A stretch of DNA of 28,376 nt from Bacteroidales bacterium UBA2714. Its GTDB lineage: Bacteria > Bacteroidota > Bacteroidia > Bacteroidales > P3. Below the pieces are notes generated by a model. It worked only from the letters and a program-made list of their open reading frames with translations. It had not been told where the DNA came from and searched no databases. The stretch is from positions 1-28,376 of the forward strand of contig DEKU01000068.1 in NCBI GenBank assembly GCA_002354035.1, in the 5' to 3' direction. Position numbers and translations under genes: made by a program. This document shows, piece after piece, positions 22,411 through 28,376 of this stretch; position 1 is the first letter of the stretch, and every line of letters starts with the position of its first letter.

Positions 22411-24528
22411 TTACTTCACTGTCAATTTCTGGGTGGAACTTCCAACCGCTGTGGTGAGGGTGACGAAGTAGACTCCCTTGGGGTATGCGGTCAGCATGAT
22501 GGTGTGGCTGGTGGTCAACGGGGGCAGTTCGCTGTGCAGCATCTCGCGGCCCGAAGCGTCCGTCACCGTGAGTGTTCCGCCCTGGAACGGTTTATCATCA
22601 ATCACACAGCGCACACTGCCTGATGCCGGGTTAGGTAACAACAGGAACGTACTGCCAAGACTGTTGGCCGTATCAATTCCCTCACGAGTAACAAATAGCG
22701 CGGTGAACGAGGTGTCTTGCGTCACCACTACGTACCGGGGATTTGTTGTATCCCCGTCGTCCCATTGCAGAAATCTGTAAGGATTCCAGGCAGTGGCGGT
22801 AAGCATGGCCTCTGCACCCTCGTCATATTCCCCTCCGCCATACACACGTCCACGCTCCGCATAGTCCGCCGCTACACTCACGGTGTATCTGTTGGTGAAT
22901 TCGGGGAAATATATTGAAACGCTGTCTGACCACTCGCTGTAATACTCTGTGTCGTCGTTGGTGTTTAGGCAAAGCGCCCGCACATATGCCACATACCTCA
23001 CTCCGGGTTCCAGATTGCCTATCACCCTTTCATAGGTGCTGCACGGTAAGATTTGGCATGAGTCGGGTGGCGTTCCTGCCAAGCCCCATGCAACTTCCCA
23101 ACGCCTATGCTTGGATCTTGCTCCCCACACCCACATCAGCCGTACCTGTCCGGTGTCCTCAACCAATACAAGGGTTTTGTAAACACGCGGGCAGGGTGGA
23201 ACATAGGGTGGCGGCATTTCGGTCGAGAAGATAGCTGTCAGATGGGTGTCCTGAGTCACAGTCAGGGTGCGCGGGTTGTCTCTCACGCTGTCGCTCCAGC
23301 CCCAGAAATAGGCGCCCGGACGGGCATAAGCTTTGAATATGGCCGAATCCCCTTCGCAATAGACGGTGTCGCTCGAAAGCCACCAATACACGTTATCCTC
23401 TCCCTCCCAAACAAGCTGCTCTGAGGTAAAGTTGTTTCTATATCTGGCCAGATGTGCATATCCCAGGGCAGTGTCGTTGCTGCGCACCGAAATGTCGTGT
23501 ACCGTTACGGTGTCGAAATAGGCGGTGAACGAGGTGTCCTGTGTCACGAGTATGGTACGTGGGTTGTCGGTCACCCCGTCGTTCCAGTGGCTGAAACGAT
23601 GGCAGCTGCGGGATGTGGCGGTGATAGTCTGGTAAGATCCGGCGGGATAGTACGCCGTAGGTCTGGCGAACCCTTGTGACATGTCGGCTGTGGCAACCTC
23701 TACATAGTATTGCTCCTCGTCAAGAATAGCCCCAAATGGGCCATAGCAGCTTTGTTCTTCAAAATCTTTCCAGGGCCCGTCGGGCTGTTTATCGTCGGAC
23801 CAGCAGTTGTGGCCATAGGGGTCAGGGCCGTAAGGCCAGGGGCGGAAGTTATACCCCTTGTAGAGGGTTGGCCAATGGTCGCAGACGAAATTGCCTTCCG
23901 TTCCGTCCCAACGACTGCCCGTATTGCTGTTGGCTGTTCCTCCTATCCAAAACTCGCCCTGGATGGTATGCACAGTGTCGAGCAGTGCTCCATATACGTG
24001 ACAATAATATTTGCCCAACTGCCCGTAGGCAGCCTGCGGCAAACACATCATCTTAGGATGGGCTGTGTCCCAGCGTACCGTCGCCACTCGGATCAAAAAG
24101 TCTGATGGTTTTCCGACAGTTGGTATTGGTTTACTTGTGTCACGCACGTAAAGGTATAGATACTCTGGCAACCTGTTGGTGTCTAACACATGCAAACTTG
24201 CATCGTATGTACGGCTCGACACCATTGCCCAAAGGCCCTTGATTCTGATTGGTCGGGGGGCGAATTGCTGATAAGCTATGAGTTCGGGATAATATAAACT
24301 CGTCTGGTCTCCGAATCCTACGATATTACCATATTCGGGATATCTTCTGAAGGTTTCGGGACTATAGTGAAAGTATGTGGTGTCGTACCATGAGGTGTAG
24401 TAGTGGTAGCGCTGCCGCTGTCCACAGGGCAGCGTGTCCCGCGAAGGGGTCTGGTTTGGGTATTGTTGCGCGCACACCTCCGCTGTCAGCAGGATCGCCA
24501 TTGCTATAAGTGAAACAATCTTTTTCAT
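22411..24528 (-). CDS. T9SS-secreted multidomain surface protein with InlB-type repeats
   Basis: A 705-residue exported protein. A signal peptide covers 1-20 (ending EVCAQ). Residues 21-273 form an aromatic-rich domain (many Tyr, Trp and Pro) that I do not recognise. Three divergent InlB-B-like repeats follow at about 274-340, 345-436 and 546-614, each ending in W-(N/S/D)-D...NPR...VTQDT..TA.F. A fibronectin-III-like domain at about 446-541 lies between the second and third. The Por sorting domain spans about 627-705, opening FLLLPNPASG and ending SSTQKLTVK, and directs T9SS export and surface anchoring. It follows the small secreted ORF at 24541-24729 by 12 bp and probably shares its promoter at 24794. 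The C-terminal 120 residues closely match the partial cargo gene at the window end. It is AT-richer than the neighbouring housekeeping genes. Confidence 0.9.
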   Translation of the reverse strand: MKKIVSLIAMAILLTAEVCAQQYPNQTPSRDTLPCGQRQRYHYYTSWYDTTYFHYSPETFRRYPEYGNIVGFGDQTSLYYPELIAYQQFAPRPIRIKGLWAMVSSRTYDASLHVLDTNRLPEYLYLYVRDTSKPIPTVGKPSDFLIRVATVRWDTAHPKMMCLPQAAYGQLGKYYCHVYGALLDTVHTIQGEFWIGGTANSNTGSRWDGTEGNFVCDHWPTLYKGYNFRPWPYGPDPYGHNCWSDDKQPDGPWKDFEEQSCYGPFGAILDEEQYYVEVATADMSQGFARPTAYYPAGSYQTITATSRSCHRFSHWNDGVTDNPRTILVTQDTSFTAYFDTVTVHDISVRSNDTALGYAHLARYRNNFTSEQLVWEGEDNVYWWLSSDTVYCEGDSAIFKAYARPGAYFWGWSDSVRDNPRTLTVTQDTHLTAIFSTEMPPPYVPPCPRVYKTLVLVEDTGQVRLMWVWGARSKHRRWEVAWGLAGTPPDSCQILPCSTYERVIGNLEPGVRYVAYVRALCLNTNDDTEYYSEWSDSVSIYFPEFTNRYTVSVAADYAERGRVYGGGEYDEGAEAMLTATAWNPYRFLQWDDGDTTNPRYVVVTQDTSFTALFVTREGIDTANSLGSTFLLLPNPASGSVRCVIDDKPFQGGTLTVTDASGREMLHSELPPLTTSHTIMLTAYPKGVYFVTLTTAVGSSTQKLTVK

Positions 24529-24540
24529 AATAATAAGGTA

Positions 24541-24729
24541 TTATTGTTGGTCGTTGCTCCGAATTATGCTGTTCTGTTCCGTAAAGATGTACTCGGTCCA
24601 CTCACTCTGGCATGGAGATTGATATGTTCTGACTAAACTGTCGCTTTGCCCCCAGATGATAGTTGGTGCTATTATCAGCATTATAAATACGACAGTATTG
24701 ATACTCTTTTTGAATAATAGTCCTGACAT
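24541..24729 (-). CDS. Small secreted peptide, unknown, leading a T9SS cargo gene
   Basis: A 62-residue open frame with a clear signal peptide (KKSINTVVFIMLIIAPTIIW, cleavage probably after WGQ), leaving about 34 polar residues with one Cys. It lies 12 bp upstream of the 705-residue T9SS cargo and downstream of a good -7 box at 24794-24801, so it is the first frame of that transcript. The frame is open up to 24804, but that upstream start would overlap the -7 box, so the ATG at 24729 is preferred. It may be a real small secreted peptide or the remnant of a truncated exported protein. No homology is recognised. Confidence 0.5.
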   Translation of the reverse strand: MSGLLFKKSINTVVFIMLIIAPTIIWGQSDSLVRTYQSPCQSEWTEYIFTEQNSIIRSNDQQ

Positions 24730-24793
24730 AACGCTATGATTTTGTTTGTTGTATATTCTTGTAGTGATGCAATTATGGATTGCATCTACGTTG

Positions 24794-24801
24794 CAAATAT
24801 A
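24794..24801 (-). promoter_or_regulatory. -7 element for the small ORF / T9SS cargo transcript
   Basis: TATATTTG on the minus strand matches TAnnTTTG exactly, 64 bp before the ATG at 24729 and about 265 bp before the cargo ATG at 24528. No clear -33 box is present. Confidence 0.6.
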
Positions 24802-24835
24802 CAAATATTTTTTGATTATCCAAGAATGCCTGCAA

Positions 24836-24867
24836 AAAAAGGCATCTCATTTATGAGATGCCTTTTT
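24836..24867 (-). terminator. Terminator of the kor operon
   Basis: Perfect 14-bp arms AAAAAGGCATCTCA (24836-24849) and TGAGATGCCTTTTT (24854-24867) enclose a 4-nt loop. The minus strand continues into further T (complement of 24834-24835). It lies 33 bp past the korC stop and 35 bp before the next promoter. Confidence 0.88.
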
Positions 24868-24900
24868 AATGATAGGACGGTGAAGTCCTCTGTCTAACGT

Positions 24901-25452
24901 TTAGAGAACCTGGACGGGTTCGATCAGGCCCTTACCGATTTCGATGGCTTCCTCGTTCTGGGGAATGAGGTTCCAGTGGCGCTGGGGCAGGGAGTGCTCA
25001 AGGCCTTCGTGGATATACTGCTTGTCCACGATGGGTTTCAGTTTCAGGAAACCGCCAAGCACAACCATGTTGAACACCTTGCTGATGCCGAGTTCCTGAG
25101 CCTTGGCCGTGGCGGCAATCTTGTAGATGTTGATGTCCTTGCGGGTGGGCTCGTGGGTGATGCCATTGGGGTCGTAGATCAGCAGACCACCGGGCTTCAC
25201 ACTGTGCTCAAACTTGTCCAGCGACTGCTGGTTGAGGATGATGGCAGTGTCGAAGGTGTTGATGATGGGCGAGCTGATGCGCTCGTCGCTGATGATGACG
25301 GACACGTTGGCAGTGCCGCCACGCATCTCGGGGCCGTAGCTGGGCATCCAGCTCACTTCTTTATCTTGCATGACTCCGGAATAGGCAAGGATCTTACCCA
25401 TAGAGAGGACACCCTGTCCACCGAATCCGGCGATGATTATTTCTTCTGTCAT
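24901..25452 (-). CDS. korC: 2-oxoacid:ferredoxin oxidoreductase, gamma subunit
   Basis: A 183-residue cytoplasmic subunit of the pyruvate/2-oxoglutarate/2-oxoisovalerate:ferredoxin oxidoreductase family. The family signature is at the N-terminus (IIIAGFGGQGVLSMGKILAY), followed by PSYGPEMRGGTANVSVIIS, the conserved stretch that contacts CoA-handling regions. The length is normal for a separate gamma subunit. It is the last gene of a four-gene operon, 23 bp after korB, and is followed by a strong terminator. Together the subunits oxidatively decarboxylate a 2-oxoacid to acyl-CoA and pass electrons to ferredoxin. The substrate (2-oxoglutarate or branched-chain) cannot be settled from sequence alone. 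Confidence 0.93.
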   Translation of the reverse strand: MTEEIIIAGFGGQGVLSMGKILAYSGVMQDKEVSWMPSYGPEMRGGTANVSVIISDERISSPIINTFDTAIILNQQSLDKFEHSVKPGGLLIYDPNGITHEPTRKDINIYKIAATAKAQELGISKVFNMVVLGGFLKLKPIVDKQYIHEGLEHSLPQRHWNLIPQNEEAIEIGKGLIEPVQVL

Positions 25453-25475
25453 TGTTGTTTCGTTTTAAATGTTAA

Positions 25476-26327
25476 TTATTGCATCACGGTTAAGGGGTGG
25501 TCAACAGCCAGACGGGCCACGTCGACATTGTCGACCAGTTTGCCGTCCACCTTGATGTCGCCCACGGGGTAGTTGGGCATCATGTTGTCTTCCATCCACT
25601 TGTTGGCCTGAACGGGGGTCATCTTCCAGCCGCTGTTGCAGTTGGACAGAATCTCGACGAAGCTGAGGCCTTTTTTCAGTTTCTGGTTCTCGAAAGCCTT
25701 GCGGATAGCGGCTTTGGCCTTACGCACGGCAGCGGGAGTCTGCACGCTCTGGCGGGTCACATAGTAGGTGCCGGGCAGGGTGGAGATGAGCTCGGTGATG
25801 CGCAGGGGATAGCCGTTCAGGTCAACGCGGCGGCCATAGGGGGTGGTGGCGCTCTTCATGCCGATAAGGGTGGTGGGAGCCATCTGGCCACCGGTCATAC
25901 CGTAGATACCGTTGTTGACAAAGATCATGGTGATGTTCTCACCACGGTTGCAAGCGTGGATAGTCTCGGCGGTGCCGATAGCAGCCAGGTCGCCGTCGCC
26001 CTGATAGGTGAACACAAAGGTGTCGGGGTTCAAACGCTTGATAGCGGTGGCCAGTGCGGGGGCACGGCCGTGGGCAGCCTCCTGGAAGTCCACGTCGAAA
26101 TAGTTGTAAGCCAAGACGGAGCATCCCACGGGCGAAACGCCTACGACCTGATCCTGAATGCCCATCTCGTCGATAACCTCAGCAACGAGACGGTGGGTGG
26201 TGCCGTGGCCGCAACCGGGGCAGTAGTGCATCACTGCATCGGTAAGTACTTTGGTTCTGGTGTAAACCTCGGTGTAACCTTGGTTCAGCAGCTCTTGTTT
26301 GCGAGCCTCTATATCTGTATTTGCCAT
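25476..26327 (-). CDS. korB: 2-oxoacid:ferredoxin oxidoreductase, beta (TPP-binding) subunit
   Basis: A 283-residue subunit that binds thiamine pyrophosphate. HYCPGCGHGTTHRL near residues 32-45 supplies the conserved CxxC pair and the TPP-contacting segment. YQGDGDLAAIGTAE (about 110-123) with the downstream VNNGIYGMTGGQMAPT (about 137-152) forms the GDG...N TPP/Mg motif. The family normally has a [4Fe-4S] cluster near the TPP. It overlaps no neighbour: 9 bp separate it from korA and 23 bp from korC, which indicates translation from one mRNA. The short form, without a fused ferredoxin domain, is typical of KorB/VorA-type enzymes, in which a separate delta subunit carries the clusters. Confidence 0.94.
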   Translation of the reverse strand: MANTDIEARKQELLNQGYTEVYTRTKVLTDAVMHYCPGCGHGTTHRLVAEVIDEMGIQDQVVGVSPVGCSVLAYNYFDVDFQEAAHGRAPALATAIKRLNPDTFVFTYQGDGDLAAIGTAETIHACNRGENITMIFVNNGIYGMTGGQMAPTTLIGMKSATTPYGRRVDLNGYPLRITELISTLPGTYYVTRQSVQTPAAVRKAKAAIRKAFENQKLKKGLSFVEILSNCNSGWKMTPVQANKWMEDNMMPNYPVGDIKVDGKLVDNVDVARLAVDHPLTVMQ

Positions 26328-26336
26328 ATTGATTTC

Positions 26337-27419
26337 TTATTTAATGATTTTGTTTTCAAGTGCTTCAAGAACCTCGGTCGGGGTGGGGATGATACCGCCG
26401 AAACGGCCGAAATGTTCGGTCTTCACGCCACAGTTGGTGGCCAGTTTCACATCCTCAATCATTTGGCCGGCGCTCATCTCGACGCAGAGGATGCCCTTCA
26501 CATGCTTGGCAACCTCGGCCAGCTGCTTGGAGGGGAAGGGGAAGAGGGTGATGAGGCGAAACAGACCCACCTTGATGCCCTTTTCGCGGGCCATCTGCAT
26601 GGCCTTCATGGCGATGCGGCTGCTCGAGCCGTAGGCCACGATGATATACTCGGCGTCCTCGCAGTTCAGCATCTCGTAGCGAACTTCTTTCTCTTTCATC
26701 TCGGCATACTTGGCCTGCAGCTTGTGGTTGAACACTTCCTGGCGGGCGGAGTCAAGCTCGAGGGAGGTGATGATATTGTGCGGGCGGTTGGCGGGTTTGC
26801 CCCAAGTGCCCCAGGGGGCGTTCTTGCGGCGCTCCTCCTCGGTCCAGCGGGGGACATAGTCGCGGGTGTAAAGCTTCTCCATGCACTGTCCGATAGCGCC
26901 GTCGGAGAGGATCAGGACGGGGTTGCGGTATTTGAAGGCAATGTCCCAAGCGTCGAACACAAAGTCGTACATCTCCTGCACGCTGGCGGGAGCCAGGGTG
27001 TAGAGCTGATAGTCGCCGTGTCCGCCGCCTTTCACGCTCTGGAAATAGTCGCTCTGCGAAGGCTGGATGGTGCCCAGTCCGGGACCGCCACGCATCACGT
27101 TCACCACCAGGCAGGGGATTTCGGCACCGGCCAGGTAGGTCAGGCCTTCCTGCATCAGCGAGATTCCGGGCGAAGAAGAGGAGGTGGCCACCTTCTTGCC
27201 GGTGGCGGCACCGCCGTAGACCATATTGATGGATGCCATTTCAGACTCAGCCTGCAGCACAACCATTCCGGTGTCCTCCCAGGGTTTCTCGGCCATCAGA
27301 GTTTCCATAACTTCTGACTGCGGAGTGATGGGATAGCCGAAGTAGCCGTCCGTACCACTGGCAATCATAGCGCGGGCAATAGCCTCATTGCCCTTCATCA
27401 GTTTCAGTTCTTTTGCCAT
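26337..27419 (-). CDS. korA: 2-oxoacid:ferredoxin oxidoreductase, alpha subunit (KorA/VorB-like)
   Basis: A 360-residue subunit with the family's pyrimidine-binding N-terminal half (LMKGNEAIARAMIASG, DGYFGYPITPQSEVMET) and the VLQAESEMASINMVYGGAATG segment (about 55-75), whose Glu and Gly-rich stretch contact TPP. SSSPGISLMQEG follows, then MRGGPGLGTIQPSQSDY. The C-terminal half carries the transketolase-like domain (EYIIVAYGSSSRIAMKAM, EMSAGQMIEDV). The length and split architecture match the VorB/KorA proteins common in Bacteroidales. It lies 22 bp downstream of korD and 9 bp upstream of korB. The substrate may be 2-oxoglutarate or branched-chain 2-oxoacids; both annotations are used for close relatives. 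Confidence 0.93.
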   Translation of the reverse strand: MAKELKLMKGNEAIARAMIASGTDGYFGYPITPQSEVMETLMAEKPWEDTGMVVLQAESEMASINMVYGGAATGKKVATSSSSPGISLMQEGLTYLAGAEIPCLVVNVMRGGPGLGTIQPSQSDYFQSVKGGGHGDYQLYTLAPASVQEMYDFVFDAWDIAFKYRNPVLILSDGAIGQCMEKLYTRDYVPRWTEEERRKNAPWGTWGKPANRPHNIITSLELDSARQEVFNHKLQAKYAEMKEKEVRYEMLNCEDAEYIIVAYGSSSRIAMKAMQMAREKGIKVGLFRLITLFPFPSKQLAEVAKHVKGILCVEMSAGQMIEDVKLATNCGVKTEHFGRFGGIIPTPTEVLEALENKIIK

Positions 27420-27441
27420 GTTTATTTCTCTTTTTTCTTGT

Positions 27442-27660
27442 TTAACACTGTTTTTTGTAGACGGAAATCACGCCGTCGGGGCATACCATAGCGCAGCTGG
27501 CGCAGCCGATGCACTTGTCATTTACGGTTTGGGTGTAGTTGTAACCTTTGCCGTTCACATTTTTCGATAACTCGAGGCACTGCATGGGGCAGGCAGCGAG
27601 GCATACACCGCAGCCTTTGCAATGTTCAGTATCGATTACGATTTGTCCTTTAAAAGCCAT
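27442..27660 (-). CDS. korD: 2-oxoacid:ferredoxin oxidoreductase, delta subunit (2x[4Fe-4S] ferredoxin)
   Basis: A 72-residue ferredoxin-like protein with two CxxCxxCxxxCP cluster motifs: CKGCGVCLAACP (14-25) and CIGCASCAMVCP (about 50-61). These eight Cys ligate two [4Fe-4S] clusters that relay electrons from the TPP site of the alpha/beta subunits to soluble ferredoxin. It is the first gene of the operon, directly behind a good Bacteroidetes promoter, with an approximately 50-nt leader. The gene order delta-alpha-beta-gamma is the usual one for four-subunit enzymes. Confidence 0.94.
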   Translation of the reverse strand: MAFKGQIVIDTEHCKGCGVCLAACPMQCLELSKNVNGKGYNYTQTVNDKCIGCASCAMVCPDGVISVYKKQC

Positions 27661-27717
27661 AATATTAGTTTTATATGATTAATAATTGTTGTAAAATGAT
27701 GTCAAAAATCCATTTTG

Positions 27718-27749
27718 CAAAGATACAATCTTTTTTTTGATTAGACAAA
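27718..27749 (-). promoter_or_regulatory. Promoter of the korDABC operon
   Basis: On the minus strand, TTTG (complement of 27746-27749), a 20-nt spacer and TATCTTTG (complement of 27718-27725) match the Bacteroidetes -33/-7 consensus. It lies about 57 bp before the korD ATG. Confidence 0.85.
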
Positions 27750-28019
27750 TAATTCTTCTCAGCCAAAAATACATTTGTTTGTCATGTGCGTGAAACGGTA
27801 TCGGAAAATAGTGTGTATTTTGATGTATGATAGCTTGTTAAATTATTTTGATACACGCGTCTATTTTCCTTTATTGGGAGGTTGTTCCTGGCGGTTCTCC
27901 CCCATAGGAATACGTTACACGGTGTCGCGATTCATGACACTCTGTTCTCAACGTTCCCGCTCGGCGAAACGACCCATCTGGCGAGGGGAAACAGGGCAAG
28001 ATAAGAGTAGGAGCATTTT
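27750..28019. other. Intergenic region without a recognised gene
   Basis: This 270-bp stretch lies between the kor promoter and the stop of the partial T9SS cargo gene. A plus-strand open frame (27775-28080) has an atypical composition and runs into the cargo gene on the opposite strand, so I regard it as spurious. No clean terminator for the cargo gene is visible; only an imperfect inverted repeat near 27950-27995 was seen. Confidence 0.5.
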
Positions 28020-28376
28020 TTACCGCTCCACCACAAGTTTCTGGGTACTTGTACCTTGGCTGGTGGTCAGAGTGACGTAATAAACGCCATTTGGAAGGGT
28101 TTCCACGTGAAGAATAGTTTCGGTGGCACTTGTCGGCAGTGTCTGTCGCAAAATCTCATGTCCCGTAACGTCCACCAAGGTAAGGGTTGCTCCTGTTGTA
28201 TTTGTGCTGTGAAGCACACATCGCACCTCCGATCCTGCGGGATTGGGCAGCAACAGGAACTTTGTGGCGTAGGGTGGTGTTTCCTCAATCCCTTCTGGGT
28301 TGACGAAGATGGCGGTGAATGCGGTGTCCTGTGTCACTACGACTCTGCGAGGGTTGTTGGTGTCGCCGTCGTCCCA
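28020..28376 (-). CDS. T9SS-secreted surface protein, C-terminal fragment
   Basis: The last 118 residues of a gene whose 5' part lies beyond the window end. The frame is open to the last base. It begins inside an InlB-B-like repeat (WDDGDTNNPRRVVV then TQDTAFTAIF) and continues into a Por sorting domain (FLLLPNPAGSEVRCVL to GTSTQKLVVER). Nearly every block matches the C-terminus of the cargo gene at 22411-24528, including the WDDGDT, NPR, VVVTQDT, LLLPNPA, VRCV and STQKL segments. It is therefore a paralogue on the same strand, on the other side of the kor operon. Confidence 0.88.
   Translation of the reverse strand, partial: WDDGDTNNPRRVVVTQDTAFTAIFVNPEGIEETPPYATKFLLLPNPAGSEVRCVLHSTNTTGATLTLVDVTGHEILRQTLPTSATETILHVETLPNGVYYVTLTTSQGTSTQKLVVER

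Noticed and set aside
27775..28080. Plus-strand open frame of 101 codons before the partial T9SS cargo gene.
   Set aside because: It has an unusual composition and no promoter, signal peptide or family features, and it overlaps the end of a well-supported gene on the opposite strand.
1..28376. CRISPR arrays, insertion sequences, tRNA/rRNA genes, phage or conjugation genes.
   Set aside because: I looked for regular direct repeats with spacers, transposase motifs and RNA signatures on both strands by eye and found none.

Overview
The window looks like chromosomal DNA from a member of the Bacteroidales (Bacteroidota). Three things point there. Upstream regions repeatedly carry the Bacteroidetes -7 box TAnnTTTG, in three cases with a TTTG -33 box 19-21 nt further upstream. 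Shine-Dalgarno sequences are essentially absent. There is also a type IX secretion (T9SS) theme: a PorX-type response regulator and three proteins ending in Por-type C-terminal sorting domains. Most genes are conserved housekeeping genes rich in C-ending codons. The secreted-protein genes look AT-richer and less conserved. No tRNA, rRNA, insertion sequence, phage gene or CRISPR array was seen.

Layout. 1-1.5 kb: a CPBP-family membrane protease gene, then about 680 bp without a convincing gene but with an orphan plus-strand terminator. 1.5-6.6 kb: divergent mfd (minus) and porX-like (plus) genes. 6.6-11.2 kb: tex and a large T9SS cargo with a thioredoxin-like domain, PKD-like domains and a cleaved-adhesin-like domain, both minus. 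11.6-12.9 kb: a small secreted protein and nadD (plus). 12.9-15.6 kb: an acidic protein with two AT-hook-like motifs (minus) and an LtaS-like sulfatase-fold membrane transferase (plus), divergently arranged. 15.7-21.2 kb: a UvrD-like helicase with an embedded DEDDh exonuclease, glmS and a nitroreductase-like gene, all minus. 21.3-22.2 kb: a secreted protein with YD-type repeats (plus). 22.4-24.7 kb: a large T9SS cargo preceded by a tiny secreted ORF, both minus. 24.9-27.7 kb: a four-gene 2-oxoacid:ferredoxin oxidoreductase operon (korDABC order, minus). 28.0 kb to the end: the C-terminus of another T9SS cargo, closely similar to the one at 22.4 kb.

How it fits together. The kor operon indicates anaerobic, ferredoxin-based metabolism. 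GlmS and NadD supply UDP-amino-sugar and NAD precursors. Mfd, Tex and the helicase-exonuclease handle nucleic acids. The PorX-like regulator and the three sorting-domain proteins imply a T9SS elsewhere in the genome, since no structural por/gld genes are in this window. The points most worth a second look are the helicase with its internal exonuclease, the secreted thioredoxin fusion, the pair of paralogous cargos flanking the kor operon, the small secreted ORF leading one of them, and the orphan terminator near 1.2 kb, which may end an unannotated small RNA.
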